The notes under the pieces were generated by a model. The model ran no database searches. It was not told the DNA's origin and saw nothing but the letters and a program-made list of their open reading frames with translations. Shown here piece after piece: positions 45,547-55,334 of a stretch of DNA of 64,000 nt. The position numbers and the translations under genes are program-made. Every line of letters begins with the position of its first letter. The first letter of the stretch is position 1. This DNA is from Pisolithus tinctorius (taxonomy: Eukaryota > Basidiomycota > Agaricomycetes > Boletales > Pisolithaceae), in contig JANFAH010000112.1 of NCBI GenBank assembly GCA_024663395.1, forward strand, positions 1 to 64,000. Reading direction: 5' to 3'.

Positions 45547-46829
45547 ATGCCGTTTGTCCAAGATATCCGCTCGTTTATTCGTGAATCGTCGCGGCCAGTT
45601 GCAGAAAGGCTCCATCTGCATATCCTCCCGGACTACTCCGACATCATAGTCATCTCTGCTCTGTTCTTTTTCACTCTGCACCATACCATATCTCCTGTAA
45701 TAAGCAGAATCCTCTTCCCGGTCTCATACGGCAAGGCCAACAAGAAGACCCGTAACAACTGGTGAATACCTCACACTCGTTGCATTTGCTCGTACCGACC
45801 GTTCGTAGGGATGCCCACGTAGTTTCTCTTGTCCACGCAGCGTTGATCGTTGCCCTCTCTCTGCGATGCCTGAACATACCCACCCTGAGTTCCGATCGTG
45901 TCTTCGGTTTCCACAACGGCTCGACCTTTGTTTCTGCTATCGCATGCGGGTGAGCTTTCGTCCTCTCTGTATCTGCATCTCGACGCGGCCTCTCACGAAC
46001 CACAGGTATTTCATATGGGATGCAACGGAAGCAATTGTACATTACACAGAATTTGGTTTCGTGCTTCATGGTAAGCATTCCGCGGCTCACCTGTCCCTTA
46101 TCTTCCTACTGTGCAATACCAGGTATCGCGTGTTTCTTGGTCTTCATACTTGGCAGTGTGGGTTGTGCTTCACGCAGCCTCTCGAATCTCGTCTGACGTG
46201 GATGTATAGAGACCATTTGCACACTACCACGCTGTGCGCTTCTTGTTATGGGAAGTGTAAGTAACAGTTCGGAATAAATGCTTGCTCCATCCATCAACCC
46301 TTGCATTACAGGAGCACCATATTCCTCGATATCCATTGGTAAGTTCGCAAAGAAGGTGTCATGCAATCGGGTTGACGCGATTAGGTTTTTGGACAAGACC
46401 GGGAAGACGGGCAGCATTATCCAGCTCATAAATGGCGTAGTGTTGCTCGGAACGTTTGCCAGCGTACGACTGATCTGGGGTGGCATAATCGTAAGGCAAT
46501 ATCGCGTCGTATTAATAAGCAAGGAGCTTATCATCCGCCCCGATTCTCCAAACAGTCATACGACTTTTGGAAGACGCTGCACAGCGTTTTCAACCAGCTT
46601 CCGTTGTTTTATGTTGTGGTGTACGGAAGTGGAAACGTCATGCTCAACCTTCTCAACTGGTTCTGGTGAGGTTTCTGCCTTTTCCCTACTGATAGGCGAC
46701 CTTCATGACGTGGTTAGGTTCACCAAGATGATCGCTGCGCTTCGAAAGCGCTTCTCCTCCAACGGCAACGCCAATGGTAATGACATTCACCGGAAAAGCA
46801 ACGGCGATATGGAACATAAACAATTTTAA
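45547..46829 (+). CDS. TLC-domain membrane protein (TMEM56/TLCD-like)
   Basis: Multi-pass ER-type membrane protein of the TRAM-LAG1-CLN8 fold, possibly in lipid metabolism or sensing. The start is MPFVQDIRSFIRESSRPVAE. The first membrane segment is IIVISALFFFTLHHTISPVI. Spliced exons give NNWDAHVVSLVHAALIVALS, then YFIWDATEAIVHYTEFGFVL and HGIACFLVFILGSRPFAHYH. Further exons give AVRFLLWEVSTIFLDIHWFL, then DKTGKTGSIIQLINGVVLLG and VMLNLLNWFWFTKMIAALRK. The His/Asp-containing helices match the TLC pattern. At least seven introns are present, several splitting the Trp codons of NNW, IHW and WFW. The hydrophilic C-terminus is Asn/Lys-rich. The catalytic ceramide-synthase motif is not apparent. 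Confidence 0.85.
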
Positions 46830-46943
46830 TGCATCAAGCCGAACATAGTCCATCAAGGGATGGCGGACCAACCAAGTAGATGATGTTGAATTCGTTATAA
46901 TATCTACCGGGGCTATACCATACATACCAACCTTGAATAAATC

Positions 46944-47925
46944 CTAACGTCTGGGTGCGACGCAAAATGCCGCTTCGACCTTTGTCCTGACCCTCCGTTC
47001 CCAAGCCACAAGGTTAGTACGACGAGTGACTTCCAGTCTCGTAACATCTCCACTATGAAGAATGCAGTGCAGGTATGCGAACAGCAGGGCGTCGAGAAAT
47101 GTTGGGTTTCTTCAAAGGGATCAGTCGATAGGGAAAACAAAGAGCCAAATTCACATACGCGCTTCCGAGGAACCAAGTGTCCTCTCCAAGGCGCTCCGAC
47201 AACGCACTGATGGCTTCTGTATATTGGGGTTGTAAGGCCGACAAGGAAATATTTGCGCCAAAGGCAGGAAGGAAAGAATTGAATCCTGTAAGTGGCGCTG
47301 GTGGGGGGTTGAGGAGAGCCTCGAATGGTCGTCCCTTGTTTCCGTCCCAGTGAATAAAAGTATCGAAAGGTGAGGGCGTGGACCCGGAGAGAGTCTTTGA
47401 ATTAGCGTCAGCACGACGACGTCCAAAAAATGCGACAATACACACCAAAGCAGCATGCACGACACCTTCGAGCAACGAGACCCAGGCATGACTTTCGTCC
47501 TTCGCGCGCTCGTCCTTGTATCCGTCCAAAGTGTCGACTCCGCTGGTGGATTGATTGTCCACCCAACTAGGGATGTCTTCCGCTGGTAAGAGGAGGCCCT
47601 CGGAGCCTGCATTCGGAACGTGGAGGGTAGGAAGTCTCCCTCCGAGGGCACCTTCCGGTGATATATCCCACCGCACAGCGACGTCTACCAAGCCTCGGAT
47701 AGCAATGAAGGCTTGCCATTTCAAACATTCCACGTCTGTGCTTAGGAGACTGGTGGACGATTTTCTGGGTGGTGCTATCCATAGCGTTGGCTTTACCAGC
47801 GGAAACCTCACTGCAAATGATACTGGGGGGTACGTTTGCAGTGGGAAGAGACTGAACGCCTTCTTCAGTGGTGCTGGCAGCGTCAGAGCTGAGGCCATGA
47901 GACGCAACGTTGGATGGACGGACAT
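46944..47925 (-). CDS. Metaxin/SAM37-like outer-membrane import protein
   Basis: Candidate subunit of the mitochondrial sorting and assembly machinery. Exon 1 (ATG at 47923-47925) begins MSVHPTLRLMASALTLPAPL and includes PTLWIAPPR, VECLKWQAFIAIRGLVDV and GRLPTLHVPNAG. This is the thioredoxin-like half seen in metaxins. An intron at about 47105-47155 leads to GSANPTFLDALLFAYLHC and RTNLVAWERRVRTKVEAAF, the GST-C-like half. The stop TAG is at 46944-46946. A hydrophobic stretch VVHAALVCIVAFFG may contact the membrane. It is about 310 aa. It is divergent from VPS54 with 99 bp between starts. Confidence 0.75.
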
Positions 47926-48024
47926 TTTACCCTCAAACTAGCCAAATATGGTCGTGACTTTCTGTGGAAATTGTGTTTGGGTGCCGTCGCGGCGTGTTCA
48001 GCGAGGACTTACTGGAAACGGCGC
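47926..48024. promoter_or_regulatory. Very short divergent promoter metaxin-like/VPS54
   Basis: Only 99 bp separate the start codons, the shortest such gap in the window. No TATA box is visible. Confidence 0.4.
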
Positions 48025-51000
48025 ATGTCAATGTCTGAATATTCGTCCAGTCCTTCAAGACCAGGCTCTCCGCCAGGACCCTTCCCGGACCCTTCGTCGT
48101 CAGCTCCCGATCCATTCAGGTTTCAGTGGGATGCTGCCTCTCGCAGGGGGGGAGGCCCTGGAAGCGTGTCTGAGATGACGGAGGGTCGTGGTGGAGGTGA
48201 TTACTTTGGAATGGCGCCTCGGATTGACATCCACAGCACCTCCTCCATCAGCCTCCCCCTCGGTGCCTTGCCTTCGGACTGGAGTAGCTCAACCCAGGGG
48301 TTCAATGGCAGGTTACTATGGACCACTCTTGGATTTCCCCTCTAACTCGACACCTTAGCCATATCTACTGTCCTCAACAACCCTCGTAGGAGCCAGGCTC
48401 CTCCAAAAGCCCACTCTTGGCTTCCACCTGTCGCTCCTGCGCTATTGCCACGCGTAAAGCGCAAGGACTTCGACTCATATCTGCATGTGATCACTCCTGA
48501 ATGGGAGAGACTGATGCAAAATGCACAGCTGAGCCTCGACGAGGTACCCCAACTAGATAACAGTCCTGCCTCACCCCCTTCCTCATCAGAGGCACAGCCC
48601 ACTCGAACACCACGACAAATGACATCACTAACACCGCTGCGCTCCGTACCGAGTGTGTTTTTTGATCCCGAATTCGATTTAAGCAACCCTCTTGTCTTTG
48701 GCGCGGTCACCGGGCACCAACCCGGAGATGAGGATGTCTCCGACCCTAGTTCTCCATCTTACTCGTTTCCCTTGCTGGAAAAATTGTCCCACCACGCTGA
48801 TACCGTCGAACAGCACCTTGTACGGGAAATATCGTTGAGATCGACCTCATTCTTTGCCGCGTTGACGAACCTTCAAGACTTACAAACGGAATCTGAAGGG
48901 TGCCTTGGCCGACTGTCCGAACTTCGCAGACTGTTGAAGGAGGTGGACGAAAAGAGCGCAAAACGTGGATTGGCAATAGTCAGAAAGGAGAGCAGGCTAA
49001 AGAATCTCAGATCGGTCTCTGAGGGTGGGAGGGGACTAGGCGCTGTGGTAGAGATGATCGGGGTTGCCAAGGGACTTGTAGGCGCTGGGCAATGGGGCGA
49101 AGCACTGGATGTTGTTGACAGCATTGAAATGCTTTGGGAACCTACACCAGTCGATCCCGTCGCCTCGACTAAACCCGTCACGCACAGGCGATCCTTGCGC
49201 AAAATGAACGGCCGATTACCTGTCCTTCCCCCAACTCCCGAATCACCACCACCCGAAGAAGAGGATTCCGGAAGCAAGGAATCGAACGTGCCTTCGATAC
49301 GTCTGTCTATTCTGACTGCCTTCGCTTCTCTCCCATCACATCTACGGGCCCTGACAATAGAAATAACGTCTTCGCTAACCTCGGACCTGGTTAATGTACT
49401 CAAGGTTGACTTGCTTGAGCGCGTCAAATGCAATAATAGTGGTTCTGAGTCGGCCAGTAACATGAACGCGACGCTGGCAGACAAGTCACGCCCGTTGTTG
49501 AATGGTCTCCTTCGAACAAAGGGCGTCGGCGAGGCGATTACTTCTTGGAGGGAAGCTGTCGCGCAGGAAGTTAAAGGGATGATGAAATATGTGAGTTCGT
49601 GTTTGAAGCATCCCTATCAGCCTAAACGCATCAACCAGCACTTCCCCTCATTCGACCCAGACGAGGAAGATAAGAGCCAGAAGAGTGCACCAAGGTAGGA
49701 GGCATGTAGACGATGACAATTCGATCTCATATGGATTGCTAGTGGACTTCCTAACCTTTTACGTGCCAAGGCTCACTCTGAATTCCTTTCGATAATTACA
49801 CAGGTGTATCGAAGATACACAAATGCGATCGAGGGATTACAGACTCAGAATGAGATTCTCTCAGACGTATTGCAAAAGCAGCAGTAGGTTACTTCCGAGC
49901 TCGGACTCACCTTTCGTATAGTGACCCATCTTTCCACAGCAGACTGTCAACAATACCCATAGACCTGCCTTCATTTCAGGAGGAATTATCTGACATCGTG
50001 TCCTCCGCAGCAGATCTTTCAAACAAGTTCGCAGCCAAGGTCATAAGTTACCGGTTGGAACAACACGCACAACTTGACTTACCCAACTTTCTTAATTTCT
50101 TTAACGAGTCATGGGGTTTTGTGGTCAAATGCGAGATAATATGTCGTCGCGTGATTATGGGGCTACGGGGAGTTATACTCAGTCAGGTTAGTGTCAGCCT
50201 AGAATGGAGTTTGGATAATCCACTAAGTCTGCATGTGACATGCGTCTAAAAGGCGAAGCTGTTCCTGCAAACTTTCCACCAGTCACGTATCAATCAATCG
50301 GCAAAACTGGTTGAGGACGAACAGTGGAACCCGATGGAGGTCCCCTCGACTGTGCAGCATCTGGCTGACGTACTCGTTGACTCTGCTGTGCGGGATTCCC
50401 CCGAGTTGGTCATACGAGACAATAGCTCAACCAGCCCCTCTCCGTCCAATGGTGATCTCCTACAGTCGCCGGTCTCTCTAAATTCTGGGAATCTGGCTTC
50501 TGCGCAAACCGCCCCCACGTCCAAATGTATTCGTATTGAAGACCGACCATATTTTTGTGTTTCGGCGACTGGTGCCGTCCTTGGTCTTGTGGTGGATTAC
50601 ATAAAGCTGGTCGTCAACCTGTCGACGCTCAATACGGAGGCGATGGGCCGGGTAATAGAATTTTTGAAGGCATACAACTCACGAACGTGCCAGGTTGTCC
50701 TTGGGGCCGGTGCAATGCGGTCAGCTGGTCTGAAGAACATTACAGCAAGACACCTAGGTCCGTTTGGTTGTACCTTGGAGAATGACGTTGCTTGAACTAC
50801 ACCCAATCTAGCTCTGGCATCCCAGTCACTCTCCATAATGGTGGCCCTTATCCCCTACATACGGGAAACTTTCCGGCGCCACCTCAGCCCAAATCAGGCA
50901 GTAATGCTGGTTGAGTTTGATAAATTGAAACGGGTTCGTTAGATGCCTTGCAATGGATGCGGACAACAATTCACCCTCACTTGTACAAGGACTTTCAAGA

Positions 51001-51905
51001 GCATCAGAATGAAATTCATGCCAAATTAATTGCTATCATGGGCGACCGAATTACTGCACATATCAAATCGCTGCAGGTAAGTTTCGTGAGACCCGTGCAA
51101 ACCCCACGTAACGCTTCCCTTAGGGTGTGAATTGGGAAGCACCTAAACAGAATGATGGCCACGACTATATGGAGCTTCTGGTCAAGGAGACAGTCACGTT
51201 ACACAAGGTACTTTCGCGGTACCTGGCTGCGCCCACTGTTGAGGTAAGTTAGGCAGTCAGCAGCGCCCGTCACGTCGCATTAACAGCTCGACTTGAATTG
51301 CAGCATGTCATGTCCCAAGTGTTCGCCGCTATCAATCACCGCCTCTCGGACGAATACCTTAAAGTTGAGCTGCAAAGTCAGGAAGCTAAAGATCGGTACG
51401 TCGGCCGAAGGGCTTCGTGAACGTGCCTCCTGACAACTGCCTTTTTCGGCACAGGATGTTGGCAGACGCTCGGTTCTTGCACCAGAAGCTCTCAGCACTA
51501 AAGAACGTGAATGCGCCGACAAACATGCTTGAGACGCTTGTGGGCGAGAAGCTGGTACCTCGCAAATCGGGCATTGGCACGTTTCGGGCAATCCCAACCC
51601 CAAACGAGCGTATCAAAGGATTCCTGTCACGGCGAGACAGCTCCAAGCCGGACAAGCCACTACCGACACCCGAGCAGGCACCACCCGGCGCACCCAGTCC
51701 GACCACGCCACAGGACAAAGCTGCTAGACCCATGACTGTGGAGGATGGCCGTGAGGGTTCCGATAAGGTCATTTCCCCACCCCGCAGTAGTTCTCGCGCT
51801 GCGAGATGGCCACGCGGCGAGAAAGTCGACGTGTCATCGCCAGCAAGATCAGAGGAAACAGATGGAGTGGTTATTGATAGGGAAAATGGTGATCTAGCCG
51901 AGTAA
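48025..51905 (+). CDS. VPS54: GARP tethering complex subunit Vps54
   Basis: Tethers endosome-derived vesicles at the trans-Golgi. The N-terminus MSMSEYSSSPSRPGSPPGPF is Ser/Pro-rich. After an intron at about 48298-48362 a long exon carries FPLLEKLSHHADTVEQHLVR and SLRSTSFFAALTNLQDLQTE, the typical Vps54 N-terminal helix bundle, then LVGAGQWGEALDVVDSIEML. Further exons between 49740 and 51400 include KFAAKVISYRLEQHAQLDLP and the C-terminal block HVMSQVFAAINHRLSDEYLK. The tail from 51430 to the stop is Pro/Lys-rich and probably disordered (SKPDKPLPTPEQAPPGAPSP). The total is near 1,100 aa. About nine introns are needed; those at 50230-51300 were placed only roughly. Confidence 0.9.
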
Positions 51906-52807
51906 CTCATGACGACAGATAACGCTGCCAACCGCTCAGGTCGGTGACGAATGGTTCAAGTGACGGATATGTACATGATATCTTGGCACCCTCTCGGTCA
52001 GACAGTCAACGCCGGCGTACGCCCAAGAGATGAGATCGCGCCTTCATTTTGTACAGAGGTTACATATGTACGACAGTCCTTGCCTCTTTTTGCCTTAGTT
52101 ATTGGTTCCGGGGTGCTTACCTGACCCTATCTAGTCGGTAGCTATTACGTAACACAGTGGCGCATCCATGCCTGGAAAATGCGGGGTATATTAAAGCAGG
52201 CTATCTTTTTTGTCCAAATTTGGATGATCCCACGGCAGTAAAGATAGATCGTCCTAGTTACATTCGCTGGGGAAGGAATTTCAAACAAGGAAGGGGGGGC
52301 TAGGCCAGAACTCAATTGGACTATCTGACGTGGACCGTGCTGGGATGACGACGGCGCCGCGGCCCGAGCGGACTGCCCTCCAGGTAGGGCTGCTGATGAC
52401 ATAAGCTGTGAAATGGGGGTGAAACGCAAACAAGAGGGTCACGCAATCAAACGTGCGACTGGCAGCAGCAGACAAGGAAGAAATGTGCGCACATTATTTT
52501 GTCATATGATACGTATTCGATGTATTTCTTGTCTGCTGAGTGCACGTGTACCACCCAAGTACCACCCTCGCAGTGAGAGATTGGACAGTTGGCGATATTA
52601 TTTCGTGTGCTTGTATGGCAGTTTGAGTCATTGCCTTTTCCAATTCACATCAACACCCATTCCGTGACATTTTCCATTATATTCCTCCTGTGCGGCCATA
52701 TTTAATGGGCTCGCTGCCCTCTTCTTCCTCTTTTCCTCAACCAGCCATAACCGTGTCTCTTCGTCCTCGTTGTCCCACATCCCCCAAGCAATCCTTTGTC
52801 TACCCTC
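51906..52807. other. Long intergenic region between VPS54 and the Ecl1-like gene
   Basis: About 900 bp with no supported gene. The last 130 bp are pyrimidine-rich, as is common before fungal start codons. It probably carries a long 5' UTR and promoter of the Ecl1-like gene. Confidence 0.45.
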
Positions 52808-54066
52808 ATGTTCGAGGAGATTTGTCTCACCTGCTCCAAGCGTCTCCCCGACGACGGGTATGCCTTCCTCTCTTCCTTCTCGTCTGTCTCCTCACCGCTC
52901 CTAGTCGCGCTTACTGCAGTGATGAGTGCGAGGCGTTGGATGCTTCGAATTCCCCATCCATATCCACCGCCAGCAGCGCCCTTTCCTCACCGTACCTTGA
53001 CTACGCAATTGGTGATGACGTCCCACCTCTCGTTCCCTCAGCCCTTGGCTCTGCTCTTTCTTCCTTGGGGAAACGGGGCAGGTATTCAACTTCGTCCTCG
53101 TCGACCTCTTCCGCTTCATGGTCCTTGTACACGGACCTCGACGAAGACGACGCTCCAGTCAGCATAGGCGATGGCTTCAGCTACGACGGGGAACGCCCAG
53201 ACGTCCCTCTCGAGGCTTCTTCTCGCTTCTTCGGCGTGCCTTTGCCAGCAAAATCAAGCCTCAACTATACTCGCCGTCCGTCTACCACTAATCACCATTC
53301 ACTGATTCCGTTGTTGCACTCGCGCAACCCTTCCAATTCCAGTGTTGCCGCCACACAAAATTCCTCCTCCCTGGAGGAGGATGTTGTTGTCGACTGCGCC
53401 CATCAGAGCGACAACGAAAAGACGACTTTGGAACCTGATCTCGAAGCAGACAAATCCACCATTGGATCTAAGTCCAGGAGGAGTCGTAACCGCGCTAGCC
53501 TCCCAGCATATTTCTCCTTGCTAATGATTAATACCCCTCGACGTTCGCCGCCTCTCTCTTCCTCGTCTGGCAATACCATTAACGTCAATCAGCAACCATC
53601 CCCTCCCACCCCTAGATTGGCTTCTTTACTTGCTGTTTCGAGTTTACGGTCCGCAGTCGAGGCGACTCCGCGGGGTCGTCGTCGCGAGCCTGCTTTGTCT
53701 CGCAGTAGGCGACGTTCCCAATCCCGCTCCCGCTCTCGTTCCCAAGCGTATCAAGCAGCCGTCTCGCCCCGACGTGGTCGGCAAGACAGTCGGAGTACTC
53801 TGGCGCCACTTTTCGACTGGACATGTGCGCCCATATCTAGGGGTCGCACGATGCGCCGTAACAGCTCCCCACTGCCCAAAATGATGCCCTCGACGCAAGA
53901 GTTCGAGGACCCGGCGCTTATTGCAGGACCGGTCAGCTACCTCGACGAAAAGCGCGGGCGTTACCGGATGCATGAACTGGACAGCACAAGTGAGTGCGGA
54001 GGTCCCACTCGCCTTGACCCGAGGGACTTGAAGGAACGTGGACGTGCAATCGCTACCAAGTGGTGA
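52808..54066 (+). CDS. Ecl1-like small zinc-site protein with long disordered tail
   Basis: Two exons (52808-52857 and 52905-54066) encode 403 aa. The spliced start reads MFEEICLTCSKRLPDDG-RAYCSDECEALD, a C-x2-C ... C-x3-C cluster. It resembles the zinc-binding signature of the fungal Ecl1/2/3 family, whose fission-yeast members extend chronological lifespan. The rest is Ser/Arg-rich, low-complexity sequence with RSRRRSQSRSRSRSQ and ends ERGRAIATKW. The second Cys pair is created only by splicing, because unspliced reading gives a Leu-rich pseudo-segment. Function in this organism is unknown. The zinc cluster is seen; the family name is inferred. Confidence 0.6.
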
Positions 54067-54439
54067 CGGCCGACACCCTCGATTCGCTTATAGCACAGCA
54101 GGAATTGGTATTCGCATTTCATATCCATCACTTCACGACCTCGACCTCCACTCTATTCAATCGCATTCACGTTGCTTCTAAGTAGCATTGCACTCAAAAT
54201 TACCAGCATAATTGTCTATTCTTACACGTTGTGTACCATACCATATATCAAGTGCACGACTGCGGGTCTACTTCAGGAAAATGCAGGGGAAACTGGAAAT
54301 CATACTCACTTATCTTTACTCAGCTTCAGACGTTATCACTACTCCACACAAAAGCAAATTCCAATACTACTGTATCTACGGTATTTCACGGGCTACTACT
54401 CTTCCATTGAACGAAAATTCTTTGCATGATTGAGATCTG

Positions 54440-54811
54440 TGTTGCTTCTTCCTCGTTGATCCGAGATTACTTTTTAGTAGGTCTCGTAATACTAACCCTC
54501 CAGAACATGATGGTGTCTCAGTGTGACTCCGAGGCGAAGTAGTAACACTTGCGACGTAGACACAAGAGACTTTCCTTAAGACACGCTACACGATTATCCA
54601 GACGTTGTGGTCTGTATTGATGTAGGGAAGGAAGTCTCCGTACTCTACGTCTTACAGGCCCTTTTATACTGTAGAGGATAGGCACGAACACGTCAACGTA
54701 GATGAACGGGATAAGTAAGAATAGCAAGAACAAATGAGAAACTTATTGAATCTGTCAAACAACAAACAACTCCTGCGAACGCCCACCAGTCGTCGGGCCG
54801 AAAACCTCACA
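54440..54811 (-). repeat. Probable 3' LTR of the Gypsy element
   Basis: On the minus strand the purine tract GGAGGGGGGAA is directly followed by TGTGAGG, the usual polypurine tract/LTR junction. About 145 nt inside the LTR is a TATA box, TATAAAAG (plus 54661-54668). The distal end is set provisionally at GCAACA (plus 54440) because Gypsy LTRs usually run TGT...ACA. No second LTR is in the window to confirm this. Confidence 0.55.
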
Positions 54812-54870
54812 TTCCCCCCTCCAGGGTACAAAGTACCCTCTCCAGATGTGCGCAGCGAGTCGCGACGTTT

Positions 54871-55334
54871 TTAGATGGCTTTCTTAGCAGATTTCCCCGA
54901 GGCCTTTTCCGAAGGCTGTCCAGCCAACCCCGAAGCGCGTGGTGCGGGACTTGCTGAGAAAGCCTTGCCTCCTACCACCCCCTCCTCGTCTTCTCCTTCC
55001 GCGTCTAGGTCGTCCTCAGTCATAGGTTGGTCCCCCGCGGTTTTACTTGGTCCAGCGATGGAAGACTCGGGCTCGTGGTGAGTATAAACGCCGGGTTCGC
55101 CGTAGAGGCCGCCTCCAGCTGACTTCCTTTTGGACCCCCTAGATCGGGATCCGTTGGGGCGGCGTCGGGTGTACGATGGTTCGCTGTAAGGGCTCTTCCC
55201 GCGACGACAATTCTCCCTCCGCTCGCAACGGTCAATATATCCCTGGTGAGACTTCCGTTTCTGCCTCTTCAGACGCTCAGCGTTTTCCCAGAGCAGAACG
55301 TTTAGGGTATCCGCCTGTGAACTGTTGAGTACCG
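54871..55334 (-). pseudogene. Out-of-frame C-terminal continuation of the retroelement ORF
   Basis: Just past the integrase ORF the next frame is open to TAA at 54871-54873. It codes a basic stretch (ENAERLKRQKRKSHQGYIDR), an Arg/Ser-rich segment and an acidic patch (MTEDDLDAEGEDEEGVVGG), ending KSAKKAI. The two frames meet at a run of nine C on the plus strand at 55335-55343. I infer that a homopolymer length change separated one original ORF. A deliberate frameshift or a sequencing error are alternatives. Confidence 0.5.

Noticed and set aside
48873..49484. 203-codon minus-strand frame inside VPS54
   Set aside because: Antisense shadow of the long conserved VPS54 exon, with a Ser-rich composition expected from that.
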